Shown: one piece after another, positions 1 to 12,494 of the stretch
Numbering within the stretch: position 1 is the first letter of the stretch
How the letters are laid out: every line of letters starts with the position of its first letter
Assembly: GCA_028673005.1 (NCBI GenBank)
Contig: CM054114.1
Location: 26,464,869-26,528,868 of the forward strand
Origin: Tanypteryx hageni
Lineage: Eukaryota > Arthropoda > Insecta > Odonata > Petaluridae
Direction: 5' to 3'
Length of the DNA: 64,000 nt
Made by a program: the position numbers and the translations under genes
Notes under the pieces: model-generated
Told to the model about the DNA's origin: nothing
Databases searched by the model: none
The model's input: only the letters and a program-made list of their open reading frames with translations

Positions 1-967
1 TCACACTCTGTTGATAAAACAATAAATTTTATCAAAACAGAAAAATAAAGTTTACTCGGGGTATTTCAACCATTAAAGATTCAAAATTCGATGTGTTCAA
101 CATAAAAAATATTTGTAATAAAGGCGTGCCTTATTTTAACGATTAATTCTTAAGACATTTTAAGATAATCTCTGTTAAAAAATAACATACCTCGTTCTTT
201 TCCGTATTGAACATAGCGCCATTATGTCATATAAAGAAGCCATACAAATCCATTGATCATTAATTGCGCGCTGAATTAACCTTAGTAAATGACTCGCGAT
301 TGTAATCACCGCTTATTTCATCAACACCAAATCAAGGGACGCAGATGCTTTAAAAAAAAAGACTTTTCGAGGGATTAAGTCGAATGGTCGACATTGTGTC
401 CGCCGCAAGCCGTATTTCCCTGGGATTAGTAAAACAGGCTAAAAAAACACCCTCCCCGTCCCCTTGACGCTGGGATTGCATTCCGTCCACCCAAAGAAGC
501 AAACCGGGAGACTAAAGAGGAAAAGCAACTTTAAAAGGGAGACTTAATTAAAGCAGTTGTTTCCCCCAGACTCCGTCTCGCGGCAGCACCGTACGCTCTA
601 TTTTTTTCCTTCCCGAGAAATTCCCGAAAACCCTCCCTCGTCCCCCTTTCTTTTGTTTTTTTTTTTGCCTCGCTGCCCCCTTTAGTCGACTAACATTTTT
701 ACACGCCCTCTAAAGTTCTCCTCTCCACTTTTTTGCCATCCGTAGAATACGTTCTCAGCCCCGTCCGCTCTCACACCGGCTGTGACACCGTTATCCCACG
801 CCTCTCTCATTCTCGCTCTCTCGCACCAAAAACCCTTTCCGTCTCCTTGGATATGGCGGCACTTCCCTCCCACCCCCTCCCACTCCCATTCCAACTCCTT
901 ACCCACATCCCAAGAAGTAGCCGGGAGCGACATCTCAAGGGAGGAAAGCATATCTGGGCAGAATGAA
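1..967. other. Unassigned non-coding DNA
   Basis: No exon-like reading frame or recognisable repeat was seen. The stretch from about 440 to 900 is richer in C and pyrimidine runs than its surroundings, which explains short open frames without coding character. Confidence 0.4.
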
Positions 968-2400
968 GTGTGGAGAGAGAGAGAGAGGGATTCATCTCGA
1001 TTTGGGAGAGGGAGAGAGAGAAGGAAGATGAGAGGGAGGAAATTGGAGGTGTGTGAGAGAAATATGAAAGGATAGGAAGGAAGAGAGATAAGAAAAGAGA
1101 AAGAGGGTTAAAGAGAGTGAAGAAGGAGAAGGAAAAATAGAATGGGAGCGAAGTGGAGAGAGCGAGAGAAAGAGGAAGGAAATGAGAGAAAGAAAGAGAA
1201 GAAAAGGAAAGAGAGAAAGAGGGAAGAAGAGAGATTATAAAGAAAAGGAGAATGGGAGAGAAGTGGAAAGAAGGAGAGGAGAAGGAAAGAGAGAGAAAGA
1301 GGGCAAGAGAGAGAGAGAGAAGGAGAGGGTAAAAGAGAGAAAGGGAGAGAAGTGGCGAGTGGAAGAGAAAGAGGGAGGAATTGAGAATGAGAAGGAACGA
1401 GAGAGAGAAGAAGAGGTTAAAAGAGAGTGAAGGAAAAAGAAAAATGTGAGAGAAGTGGAGATAGGAAGACAATGAGGGTATAAATGAGCGACGGAGAGGG
1501 AATGAGAGAGAGAGAGAGGGAGGGGAATGAGAGAGAGGGAAAAAGAAAGAGGGAGAGAAAGATGGAGATATGGGGTTTGGGAGAGAGAGAGGAAAAGAGA
1601 GATAAGGGAGGAAGAAACAGAAAGAGGGAGAGAAAGTGATTTAGGAAGACGTAGAGAGAGAAAAAATAAGAGAAAGATTGGGTGAGAAAACGGAGAGAGA
1701 GAGAGAGAGGATGTGAAGGAGAGAATGACTGAGGAAGAGTGAGAGGGGGGAGGAAGAAAGAGAATGATGGAGAGTGAGAATGAGGGAGAGAGTGAGTGAG
1801 ATATAGGGAGAGTGGGGAGAAAGTGATGGAGAGAGTCAATGATAGATGAAACTAGGGGGAGAGAGAGAGAGAGAGTGAGAAAGGAAGAGAGAGAGAAAAA
1901 AAAGAAGGGAAACTGATGGAGAGAGACGGAGAGAGAGAATGTGAAGGAGAGAATGAGTGAGGAAGAGAGAGGGGGGAGGAGGAAGAAAGATAAAGTGATG
2001 GGGAGAGAGAATGAGGGAGAGAGGGGGAGAAAGTGATGGAGAGAGACAATGAAAGATAAAATCAGGGAGAGAGTGAGAAAGGGGAGGAGGCAGAGGGGGG
2101 AAGAAAGAGATAGATGGGACGAAGGTGATGTAGAGATACGGAGAGAGAGAGAGAGACAGGGAGAGAATGATGGAGTAAGAAGAGACAGATGAGGGTGAGT
2201 GATATAGGAAGAAAGATGGCGTTATGGGGTAGAGGGGAGCCGGATGATGTAGGCAGGAGAAAGATGACAGGAAGACGGGAGGAGAGGCGAAGGAGGAAGA
2301 GGGATGGAGGAAGAGAGATGGAGGAAGAGGGAGATAAAGCGGAGGATGGAATCAAGGTAGTAGCCGGAGTCAGATCGATGCGGAGAGGATGAAAATGTCA
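968..2400 (+). repeat. Long degenerate GA-rich (polypurine) tract
   Basis: For about 1.4 kb the plus strand is almost entirely A and G, built from degenerate GAGA, GGGA and GAAAG units with few pyrimidines. Longer pieces recur with variation, for example versions of GAGAGAATGAGGGAGAG. The minus strand reads as Ser/Leu/Phe-rich open frames (for example 807-1472), which is an artefact of the composition. Such tracts can form triplex (H-DNA) and bind GAGA-type factors; no function is shown here. Confidence 0.85.
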
Positions 2401-3507
2401 AGGGAGGGATTGATATATACAATGGAAGGAGATTCCCTTTTTTGTTGCCGCGCCCTGCCCACATTACAGACTAAAAAAACAGATTTTTCGAAGGGAAATA
2501 AACGTCAGCGAAACGAAACGAGGCGTGCACGTCACTTGTTTTGGTCTATCCGGCGAAAGAGTTGCTACATGAAGGAAGGCTTTTCGCGTAAAGGATAGGC
2601 GATAATTCTCGAACACCGGAAATGCGAATGTCCCAATGAAATACCGGGAAATAAAAAAAAATCTGTCCAACTTCGATAACTCGAACGGTCGTGACTGGAT
2701 TTTTCGATTAGTCGAAGTGTACATGATTTTCTCGTTCTCACTCATGCGCGTTAAAATAACTTCTATTTCTTGATTTTTTTAGTTTTTCATTGAGGTTAAA
2801 GTTATCGATTTTTGACCGTATATCTGCCAAATCGATTAAGCTTAAGTAAACACAAATTATACCTTTACGCGTCTGATACGCTATTGGGTCTAGAGCTGAA
2901 CCAATTAAATCGATCGATATTGTAACCGTTACAAAAAAAATTGCTTTCAAAATCCACGCGTCAGCTGTCTAATTATCGATTGTTGCAGCTACAGCATTCA
3001 ATCACTTTAAATAAGAAACTGAATGCAATTCGCATGATACGTTTGCTTTTAATCTGAATGCCGCTGGAAATTTTCTCCGTGGCTATAGTGCGATAATGGT
3101 CTTTCCTGGACCGTATAATTATTTGTAATCTCTTGCCATGACAGAGAAAGCTGAATCAAGTCTGCTGTGAATATTACCTTGTCCTCAAATACGCCCTAAA
3201 AAATCCCATTTTAATCGACGCGAAAGCAGAACGGTTATCCAACGGAATTGCATCTTGCATTCCAATCCGTGGAGGCCGCGGATCAAACGCGCGTCCAGCA
3301 GTAATCGAATTTTCCTATAATTACGCCCATAAAACATTAAACGTCATGACCCGTTATCGACTGAGGAATAGTGGCCGGACGTACTGATTTATTCGATAAT
3401 GTGCCGATTTTGTGGATTTTTGTACCCATCGACTTTCTGTGTTGATTTACGTGTGTCATTATTTTTAGCCTGCTTTCTATAATGGAAATAGTCTTATAGA
3501 TTCGTCA
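2401..3507. other. Unassigned non-coding DNA
   Basis: I see no gene, SINE or terminal inverted repeat. Short open frames here have no coding signature. Confidence 0.35.
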
Positions 3508-3732
3508 TTGTGTTTGTCTCTCTACCACCACCCCTCCTATAAACTTTTGAACCAATAGAACGATTTTCATGACACTTGGTGGAAATCTCTTGCTACATGG
3601 GCCGAGCTCCTGAGGATAGTTTTTGTCGCGAATATCGAAAGCCCCAGGTTCGATTCCTGGAACTATCCTTCCCATTTGATTTACATAGGAAATCTGAAAT
3701 CCATCGCGCAGGGTAATTTTCTCTTGCACATT
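3508..3732 (-). repeat. Dispersed SINE-like repeat, copy 1
   Basis: The reverse complement matches 53789-54000 over most of its length, including the shared parts GATTTCCTATGTAAA, TCATGAAAATCG and ATTGGTTCAAAAGTT, so it is an interspersed repeat. On the plus strand, 3613-3669 can fold like the outer half of a tRNA: AGGATAGTT pairs with AACTATCCT, and CCAGG-TTCGATT-CCTGG makes a perfect T-arm. This suggests a tRNA-derived segment. The weak open frame on the minus strand is shared with the other copy but does not look like a host gene. Confidence 0.6.
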
Positions 3733-5891
3733 AAAATATCTTAGAATTGTAATATTGGAGCGAGATTTGTACTATTCTCTTAGAAAAGAAATTGTTTTTC
3801 TAAGTTTTATCGTAGAATTTTACTTATCCATCGTATTTCTTCGCATTTCGCGTAAATACGGGCGTTTTTGCAGTTTTTATAACTCATTACGAGAGTGTTG
3901 CCATAGCAAAGACTACTGTTGGACTCGGATTCGGTATAGTCTACATGCATACACGCGTTATTTTTGCCGCACAAATACGCGTGATCAGTTTAATATTCCG
4001 TTCGAATGTATTCGTAGTATATTATAACGCTAAATTATGAAAGTTGGGGACATAAAGAGCAATATATTCGCGGTGATTTTAAAACTATTAAAGCCAATAT
4101 AAGTATTAAATAAATGATTAAATGGAAAGTAGGCATCATAAATTCCTTTTGTATCATCTTGTTTTATTTATTCATCCCTCATTGTCGCAAGCAGACTAGA
4201 GTGAGTTGGCAACGACTGCTACAATTTTAACGTACAGGTATCTTAAACTTAAACGTTAATTTTAATTCTAACATTACGCATGATTATGCAATATATATGA
4301 ATGCAATCAGGCGAGGATTTATGGGGGCGAGAAGCCCCCAGGCGATAGTGGTTTGCGAAGCCTGTTGGTGATAGAAGCTTGGGAGGCCCTTGGGCGGGTG
4401 CTTTGTTAGGTCCACAACCCGCGAATACTGAAAGCATGTGGTTAAATTTTGTGGAGAAAAACAGACTACCAAAACTCTTAATAACATGTTTGCATATATA
4501 TATTTACAATATAGTGGGCGGACTGATGAGAGCGATGTCGGTCGCATCTCGCAGTTTGGAGCCCTTGGAAATAATTATTACTACTTCGATGATACTCGTC
4601 AGCGGAGACCAGTTTTCGCTAAATATAGTTTAAGGTGCTATTCTCCATGTTAGGACTCTTCACAACCAATGTGTGCATTTATTTTCCCTCTCGCGATAAG
4701 CTCCTGGCTCTATTAGCACTAACTGCCAAGCGGCTTTAGGTGCGAGGTGAGGCGTGAAGCCCTAGACAAGATGCCGGCAACCTGCGGCTCCGGAGCCGCA
4801 TGTGGCTCCTTGAGTGCATACTTGTGGTCCTTTAGAATATAGTTAAGCTCCCCAACCTTTTGTCAGTCATGAAACTTGCTTATTGCAATTACACAAATCT
4901 CTTAATCTAATACATATATTAAAGAGAATTCTGTCCTTCTTTCGGTGTGTTTGCACGTTTGCACATTTTTCATTTGCATTTTAAAATCACTTAGAATTGC
5001 GATATGAATACGGGGCTTACACCAAACGACGCCTAAAAAAACGGATATTCACTTTCCAGCCATTGATTTTCAAATACGCGTCGAATCGTTCCACAAATTT
5101 GTTATTAACACGAAAATTTGGCTAAATATTAGACGAAAAAAATTCGCCAAGTGCGACGGCATTGTTGATAATCTAGCAAAATTACGTATATATCTAAAAG
5201 CAATGACATGAGCTTTGATATTGTATTTGAAATCAATTGTGAGAACTCTTCTTATATATTTTGAATGCATTTTAATCGAAAGAGAAGTAATGATGGATTA
5301 ATTTGAAAGATAGGTTTGTTTACTGCAGTGCCATTTATAAGGCGTGAAAGAAATGCAAATGAATATACGACCGCTAATATTTTAATTAGCTTCTTGTTTT
5401 GTTTACCTTGACGACGAAAGAACTTAGAAAGTAGCTTTTTTAATTCACACTTTTTGTAATCACTATAAATGCACCGGCCATGCATCAAATATCTTGCTTT
5501 ATTATCGAAAGAAATTAATCAAAATCATTGCCAATATAGTAATTTGCTTTAAACTTTCCAATAAAATTTGCAAACGAAAAGATATTTGCAATGTACATTT
5601 GAAATGTTGAGTTGTCCATCATTACAATGCATTGGAGTCGTTTCTGACTTAAAGTTTTTATGCTACGTGTTTATTTGTTTAAAATTTATATGAAACTTTT
5701 CACATAAAATTTCATTCTGTTTTTGTCGTTAATGATTTTGTTTCAATGTAAGCTTTGTAAATGCACTTGAAAGCCTGAGTCCAATAATACAAAAATCCGA
5801 GATCAACAATGCCAGCTACCATAGCAATCTCTTTATGAAATGCCGAAAAATCGGAAAAAATCTAATATAAACTTAAAAGATGCGGGAGGAG
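3733..5891. other. Unassigned DNA with a hAT-like end fragment
   Basis: No gene is seen. At about 4778-4830 the text CGGCAACCTGCGGCTC followed by a palindromic CCGGAGCCGCATG resembles the end of hAT elements (compare the GCGGCC-rich end at 15004), but no partner end was found. A G/C-rich inverted motif lies at 4320-4345. Confidence 0.35.
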
Positions 5892-5997
5892 AATGGAAGA
5901 GAGAAAAGGAGGAAGAATGGGAAGTGCCTTAAATTTAATATTTAATCCACACATACCCGTCATATTTACGGGCTTTTGTACTAGTAATGAATAATAA
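5892..5997 (+). repeat. Dispersed repeat, copy A
   Basis: A purine-rich lead-in is followed by a diverged block around ATACCCGTCATATTTACGGGC and ACTAGTAATG. The same order of blocks is seen at 11877-11978 and 12387-12494, so these are three diverged copies of one repeat. No terminal repeat or coding content is visible. Confidence 0.5.
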
Positions 5998-6100
5998 CAA
6001 AAAGGTCGTACAGGTTGCGGCTCCCAAGTATTTTGGAATGAGGCAAAAAACAAAAGAAAATGGCTCTGTTACTTGAAAAGGTTGCCTAGATCACCTTGGT

Positions 6101-6735
6101 CAGCGGCACTCAATCTGGGGCAAGAGTACCTTTGGGGGTACGCGAGGTCTTTCCAAGGGGTACGCAAATACACTAAAACAGACGGTTCCCACAGTGCTTT
6201 CCCACTCGACAACCAGCGTCACCATGTTTCACCTGCTCCTCATCTTCCTCGAAATAATATTCCTTTTTGCCAGTTTCCTTTGGTTAAGTAAACCAACACG
6301 AACAAAATTTCGTAGGACTTCATTAGTGACAGAGTAAGCGTATGGCATTGCTACGAAGGCTTCCACGGTGTTTCCATTGCATGACTCTCCTTTTCTTTCG
6401 GGTGACGACCGCGTGCGTTGACTTTATTGGACGACTGTTTCTTCAGGTCGTACGGTATTTCAATACAGAGCGCAGAAACGGCGGAGGAGAGGTTGGAAAA
6501 CAGACAACCGAAGGATGAACGCGGTTGGAAAAAGACCATGTGGGAGGGATGGGGGAGAGAAAAAGTGAAGAGGGGAGTTCTAAAGTGATTAATGCAATTA
6601 TGACGGTTTGGTTACAAATTTTCAACAAAGGGACGCGGTGAACTATTGGGAAAAGGACACTCATTAAATACCACGGGGTGCAAATTAATTCAAAAACGCT
6701 TTAAGGGGTACCCAGAAAAAAGGTTGAATATCAAT
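6101..6735. mobile_element. Possible non-autonomous hAT-like element
   Basis: The left end reads CAGCGGCACTCAATCT, then several GGGGTACGC motifs. The right end has GGGGTACCC followed by AAAGGTTGAATATC, which is roughly the reverse complement of the left end. CAGCGG-type ends with GGGGTAC repeats are typical of hAT miniature elements. The ends are diverged and I could not identify an 8-bp target duplication, so the limits are tentative. Confidence 0.35.
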
Positions 6736-8630
6736 CATGATTAATTTATCCACAGACAAATACGATGATACATAATGTGTTACCTTAGTCAATTCAATTG
6801 TAATTCCTTGTGCATGACACATTGCCTTAATGCGGTAACTTGGCTCACTCATCGGCCTTTAACATCCTTGATTTCAGTCCCTATCATCATAAACGCTGTT
6901 TTCGTACCGATTTAAGTTGCTCAAAATATTTACTTAACTTTTATTGTAGAATATTTGTAAAAAAAACAATGCAAATATTTCGATTGGTTGGAAATTCGAT
7001 GCGCAAACTTTTAACAAGAGAATTTTGTGCCAATTTGCATCATTTACCCAGACGGTGTTCCCGAATTCGCTGCCTTTTTGGGAAACAAATGTCATTTGTA
7101 CCAATTTTGGTCCGGGAAAAATTGGCCGTTCCGCCGACGATGCCCGAGCGAAGTGTCGAGAACGATTTACATTCTCCGCTGCACACAGCGAAGACAAAAA
7201 TTTGATCGACGTGTAAAAATTCGCGAGCAAACAACACGTTTAAGTTTAGAATAAAGTTTTTTTTTAACGAAGGAAACCATATGGAAAAAAATTCACTCCA
7301 TACCCGCAAATTCACATTTACAAAAAAAAAGATCTACTTGAAAAAGATTCTCGTTTTTTCTTACTACAAAAAGAGACCAAGTATATTCCTAACAAATAAT
7401 CGACAGGACGCGTTTTAATATTCGAGAATGTTAAATAGCATCCTAAGTTTCGCGAGAAACGCCCTTGGCGTATCTCTGATGAAGTTGCCAGAGCGATAAA
7501 AAAATTTCCAAAAACACGCAGTCTTGCAAATGCGCCCGCCATTGCTGGATTTTTCGCACCGGGCTTCGCTGCCGCCATTAGCATTGGATTCCTGCTGCCC
7601 TCTAGCGACGGAAAGTTCAAGCATCCCACCCCCCTCCCCGCATCACGGGTGTGGAAGAGAAACGCGAGGTGGGAAGCGAAAAAAGAGAAGGGAAATAAGC
7701 GAAGAGGAGAATAGAGGTCGAGGTCAGAGGAATTTAGAATTCGGAACGATAGGTAGGAGGAGGAGATAAGTGAAAATCCTCTCGAGTCAAAAGGAAGCCA
7801 TTTTTATCATCGGATTGATTCGAGGATGGGGAAAAGGTCAGTAAAGGTAAAGGTCAGAAGAATCCGTTCCATCCGAAAACCTTAAGGTTTTGGATAAGGA
7901 ACGATACATCTTCGCGGTTTCCTTTTAAAGGAGATGCAGAAGGGATCGCCCGAGAAAAAGCACGCGTTCAAATTTTTCATTGTTTGAAATGAGGAGTTTG
8001 CAAAAATCGATTTTTTTAAAACACGTCTGTGACTTTATTCTTTTGTTACAACCAACAAGATATTGGTAATATTCTCGTATATGCTCGAGGAAGTACACTC
8101 CTCCCTCGAATTGCGCGGTATCACTTTACGCTGGTTATTTTTAGCACGGTTTTCTTAAGAGAAAGGGAGAGCTACTTCGAACTGCGCGGCCATTTATTTA
8201 GATGCTAAGTATCCTATATATAATTTCCCAAGTGTCAGTACTTCCGTCCGCCCCCTCTGTATCTCATTAACTGTTTGTCGTAGAGAAATTCGGTAAACGA
8301 TATTTTGTTTTTACCTGCTAGAAGACCCCAGGAAAACTAGTTTCATTTTCATCCGCCATCTTGAGACAAAATATTTGAAAATTTTAATTATAAAACGCTG
8401 CGTCGGAGAAAAATACTTTTTAAACAAAAACATTTCTTGATAAGAGCAGTTTTAAAAATTATTTTCAGCTTAGCGAGAATAAATGTGAGGCGCGTAGCGC
8501 CGAAGTTCCTGAGGCGAGCGGAGAGTGGGAGGACGCGCGTAGGGGCAGGGCCCATAGCGTATATGTCTCCGAGCATTCAAAAACATGCAATGTTACACTG
8601 TTGTAAAAAGGCAAAGAAAGCAATGCTATT
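6736..8630. other. Unassigned non-coding DNA
   Basis: Several overlapping short open frames exist on both strands (for example 6840-7205), but they have no domain, no splice context and no codon bias. The piece 7620-7780 is purine-rich. I see no gene. Confidence 0.35.
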
Positions 8631-8678
8631 AAAAAAGAAGAACTTTGTATTTGTGGAAATACAAAGTTCTTCTTTTTT
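8631..8678. repeat. Perfect 22-bp hairpin
   Basis: The left arm (8631-8652) is the exact reverse complement of the right arm (8657-8678), with the four-base loop GTGG. The arms contain GAAGAACTTTGTATTT. The total of 48 nt with a tiny loop is shorter than a typical animal pre-miRNA, so a foldback relic is the simpler reading. Confidence 0.85.
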
Positions 8679-9329
8679 TAATATGAGTAAATTCCACCGA
8701 GTTGAGCCTCACCTCATTAATGAAAGCATGTAATTCAGAGAAACCACACATAGCTCCTTCTCGCTTTTCAGTCCTTCACTGCCGTTTATTCTGAAAATTC
8801 CTAAACCTGTCAGAATTTTAAAAGCGATGGTTGGTGCGATCGCCACCCCCTCCCCTATTGGAACCGCCATTAATGTAACTAAATTGTTACATGTTCAGTT
8901 CCAAACGGCGCTCAAATTTAACTATATGGGTTCACTTTGCAATGCTATAGGTACACCCATCCATCGCATTGCGCAGTACAAGAGTCCTGTAAAAGATCTT
9001 GTAAGACGAAATTGTGCAAAGTGGCATACATGCATTTCCCCATAGCAACCAAGGGGGAGGCAGCCGGGCATTTGCCACCCAAAATCGCAAATAATTTGAG
9101 CTGCGACTGCTTTCGTGTTAATTTAAACTTTAACTCCAAAATAAATATATTTATTGAATGACTTATTATTTTTACTTTCTCATATACGTAATATATAAAG
9201 TATAGTAATCGTGAAAAAATTTGATTTCGAGATTTTGATGGAAATACACGTTTTAGGTGCCCATAAAAGTGGTTTTCGCCATGCCGTCTGTCAGTCTGTC
9301 TGTCTCTCTGTGGGTCTGTTTGCGGTTCT

Positions 9330-9606
9330 AGGGCCCAAACGCGTACATAAAATCGAATGATATCTCGTATTTATGCAATGCATCATCTTTTGCAGACCCT
9401 TTTTAATAAAAATGATATTGCACAAAATAAAGGGTACTTTATTTTTGGCGATTTTTTGAAAAATTTGAATTTCTCAGAAATGGCTCTAGGGAATTTCAGT
9501 AAAAATCAATCTAATTGTAGAACCTGATGTCACTGCGTAAGCCGTATGTCTCAAAAAATCACTATATGGCGTCCAGTGACATTACAATGTACGATAAGCT
9601 ACCTCA
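9330..9606 (+). repeat. Diverged direct repeat, unit 1
   Basis: This unit and 9657-9936 share an ordered series of blocks: a CCTAAACG/CCCAAACG lead-in, ATATCTCNTATTTATG, AGGGTACTTTATT or AGAGTACTTTATT, AAATGGCT, AAAATCNATC, AAGCCGTATGTC and GTGNCATTA. The units sit about 330 bp apart head to tail. A CTGTCTGTC microsatellite precedes unit 1 near 9285-9310. No coding potential is seen. Confidence 0.65.
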
Positions 9607-9656
9607 CCTAAGCTCTATGACGTCACGCCTCCGCTGCGATCCACTCAAAATCTTAC

Positions 9657-9936
9657 TACAGCCTAAACGGTTAAACTAAATAGAATTATATCTCATATTT
9701 ATGGATAATATCATCCATAATAGGCAATATGAAGAGATGAGCGATATTGAGCAACAATTAAGAGTACTTTATTCTTGGATATTTTGAAACAAAATTCGGT
9801 TTACTCAAAAATGGCTATAAAGATTTTGATTAAAATCCATCCAATCCTACAGCCTTATAAATAATACTAACTAAGCCGTATGTCCCAAAAAATAACTTAA
9901 TATCGCCCAGTGGCATTAAAATATAAGCTAAACTAC
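9657..9936 (+). repeat. Diverged direct repeat, unit 2
   Basis: This is the second copy of the unit at 9330-9606, in the same orientation. The blocks AAGCCGTATGTCCC and TCGCCCAGTGGCATTA correspond to AAGCCGTATGTCTC and GCGTCCAGTGACATTA in unit 1. Confidence 0.65.
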
Positions 9937-11876
9937 GGCAGTAGGGAAAACTGCTAGAAGAGTGTTTAAGATAAATTCTGGTCATAAAGTGATGATCATC
10001 AAGCCATGGCAGTGAATTTCCAAGCACACAGAGTTAATTTCGGGGCAAAGGATGTAGCGATACCAAACGTATACAGGTATATGAGAAAGTCTGTGTAATG
10101 TATATTGTGCCGTTTATTTTATTTACAACCTCCGACGTAAATTCCCGGTACTGCCCCGTAGCAATTCATGAAGTTACATTTTGAGCGCCATCTTGAGTCC
10201 GTCTTTAAGTAAGGTAGGTACAAAAGTTTTGTGTTCATTGTACAATCTGAATAATTAAAAAAACATACACTAATAATTTTACAGCACATATTTACCCACC
10301 CAAAAATGTTTTCGTCGAAATGCGTAGGATCGTCAGGGTTGAAATAACATTTTCTGCTCTCATCCTTGGAGGAAGTGAGGGAGTATATTTCCATCAAATT
10401 ATAAAATCCGGGAATTTTGGGAGGGGAGGGAATTCTCTTAGCGTTAAAAGCTCCATCTTCATATGTGCCACGGCGAAATTTCGGATTTTACCATAATCTG
10501 AGCCTCCTGCAGGAAACGAGAGACCTTTCCCGCAAGTTCTAATTCGTGCGAAGTGATCTTTTACTTGGAGCCATAGAAGTAACCCCTGAAGTATATGAGA
10601 ACATTAAACTCGAGCGAAGAGGGACTGGCAGGCAGAACAGAAATTTTATTAATTTTCATTTATATTGAATAAAAATTGCCGATAGAAGTTACTTCGGAAT
10701 TGTTTGTGTGAACTTCGGGAAGCATTTTGCAAAAAGTGTGTTATAAATTTCGCATTCAGTGGTAATGTGACGAAGGTCGCTAAGTAATGTTTCAATCGAA
10801 ACAGTGAACGCCGTAAAGTTAGCTCTATGCCAGGGGTCCTCGGCCAGCGAGCCTTGTGTGGCCCGCGCAGAGATATCATATGGCTCGCCTTTAAGACATT
10901 CAAATTCGTATATTTGTTGGCGAAAGGTGCCTTCAGATATCATCTACGAAGCCTAAAGGATATTTTTCGAGTACGTGGATACAACATACTTTTAATATAA
11001 GCGTAGCATGACAAAAGTAGCCCAAATCAGTATAGTTGGCTTTTGTTGCCCATAAAAAGAGTAAAATTCGGCATTACTGCCTGGATAAAAATGTGGCAAA
11101 TCAGTAGAAACATTTCGAGTATCAGCTTTGAATTCCATTAGTGAGCTAAGTTACCGTATTAAGGCACTATATCAAATATGGAATTTTAATATGTATCCGT
11201 AAATCGGTGAAAAAATCAGTACAGATCTATTGAAAGCTTATGGCACCTGCGCACAAACACGAATTCAGCATGGAAGAGTCCATTCTCGAAAACGAGCTAG
11301 GCGGGGGTGAGGTTATATACGCATGGGATAATCAGTCATTCTCCCCAGCCACCTTCCCCTTAAGCTTTTCCCCTCCACAGCCACCTTCCCCTACATCACG
11401 TGACTCTTCGCGCATTTAGGTGCCATAAGCTTTTAAGAGATCTGTACAGAAAGTCAATTGGAATAATATCATAAAAATCAGTACGGTTGGTCACTTCACG
11501 TATGACACATTAAAAAAAATTTCAAAACTAGCTCTTTGAAATTTACATAGTAATTTGAAAGGTCCGCAACAGTGGTACATAATGCCTCATGTGGCCCTTT
11601 AAGAAAAAGTTTGATGCGCAATGCGGACAGAAGCGATGAGATTCGTCTCGTTGGTGCGTGTTGCCTATAACGCGAGGTTTGCGCCTTTCGCACGAGAACA
11701 GCTGGGCCTTGACAGTGAATGGCAAAGTGCGCTCCTTAATTCTTCCCTTTCGAGATCCGAATAATATTTTTCCAATATCTGTGTGAATTTGTGGACTATT
11801 CCGCACTATTTTTTGTTTCAGCGAGAAAATAATTTTCTACTTATTTTTAGATAGGTCGCCACCTTTTTTGATGGGT
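9937..11876. other. Unassigned DNA with one hAT-like terminus
   Basis: No gene is seen. At 10829 the sequence CAGGGGTCCTCGGCC resembles the start of hAT elements, but a matching end with target duplication was not found; a weak candidate is GGTCCGCAACAGTGG near 11562. Otherwise unassigned. Confidence 0.35.
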
Positions 11877-11978
11877 GAGTGAGAGGGAGCGGGAATGGGA
11901 ACGGTCTTAATTATAATTTAGATAATACTTCATTCATTTTTGACGGGCATTCACACTAGTGTCTATATAAGCAATGAG
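11877..11978 (+). repeat. Dispersed repeat, copy B
   Basis: This copy matches copy C (12387-12494) in order: GGTCTTAAT/TGTCTTAAT, ACTTCATTC, ATTTTTGACGGGC versus ATTTTTGATGGCC, and CACACTAG versus AAACTAG. The SINE at 12004 lies between copies B and C. Confidence 0.5.
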
Positions 11979-12003
11979 ATATGTTTGCAATTCTATAGAA
12001 AGA

Positions 12004-12342
12004 GGCGTAGGGGTGGCGGTGGCGGAGTCGTTAGAGCGTTGGCCTTCCACGCAGCGGTCCCATGTTCGAATCCGGCGGAGGTCGGATTTTTCAACCAGGA
12101 ATCGTCCCGTCCCCTACTTGTGTGATTTGAGATGACCGCAAAAGTCAGCGCTTCGTCCTTCGGAAGGGGCGTTAAGCAGCTGGCTTCCTTGGTGCTCTTC
12201 GTTAAGAGTAGGTCAATTCCGGCACCGGGTTTCCCTCCTCCCTTGTCACGTGTTCGGTGTGGAAGGAGTAATGGCTATACTAAATCCACTAGGTTGACTA
12301 GCCTGAAATACAGGCATACAAACTGAGAGAGAGTGACATAGC
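12004..12342 (+). repeat. tRNA-derived SINE
   Basis: The head contains polymerase III promoter-like boxes: an A-box region GGAGTCGTTAGAGCG and, about 35 bp later, a B box GTTCGAATCC. The body includes CTTCGGAAGGGGCGTTAAG and TTGGTGCTCTTCGTTAAGAG. The same body occurs on the minus strand at 14745-15003, proving an interspersed family. The tail is purine-rich (GAGAGAGAG). An open frame through the body is incidental. Confidence 0.75.
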
Positions 12343-12386
12343 TACATTTTTTTAGGAGACAGCAAGGAAAATTGGAAGGTAAAGGT

Positions 12387-12494
12387 AGACTGGGAGAGAG
12401 GGAAGATAGGAAGTGTCTTAATACTAATTTAACACTTCATTCGTGCATACCCGTAATTTTTGATGGCCAATTAAACTAGCAAGGTAATAAATCA
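12387..12494 (+). repeat. Dispersed repeat, copy C
   Basis: This is the third copy of the repeat seen at 5892 and 11877, with a purine-rich lead-in, GAAGTGTCTTAAT, ACTTCATTCGTGCATACCCG and ATTTTTGATGGCC. Together with copy B it brackets the SINE. Confidence 0.5.

Noticed and set aside
807..1839. Long minus-strand open frames rich in Ser, Leu and Phe
   Set aside because: They are the complement of the polypurine tract, in which stop codons are rare by composition. No domain or splice context.
6840..7315. Overlapping open frames on both strands
   Set aside because: They overlap in several frames with no coding signature in any.
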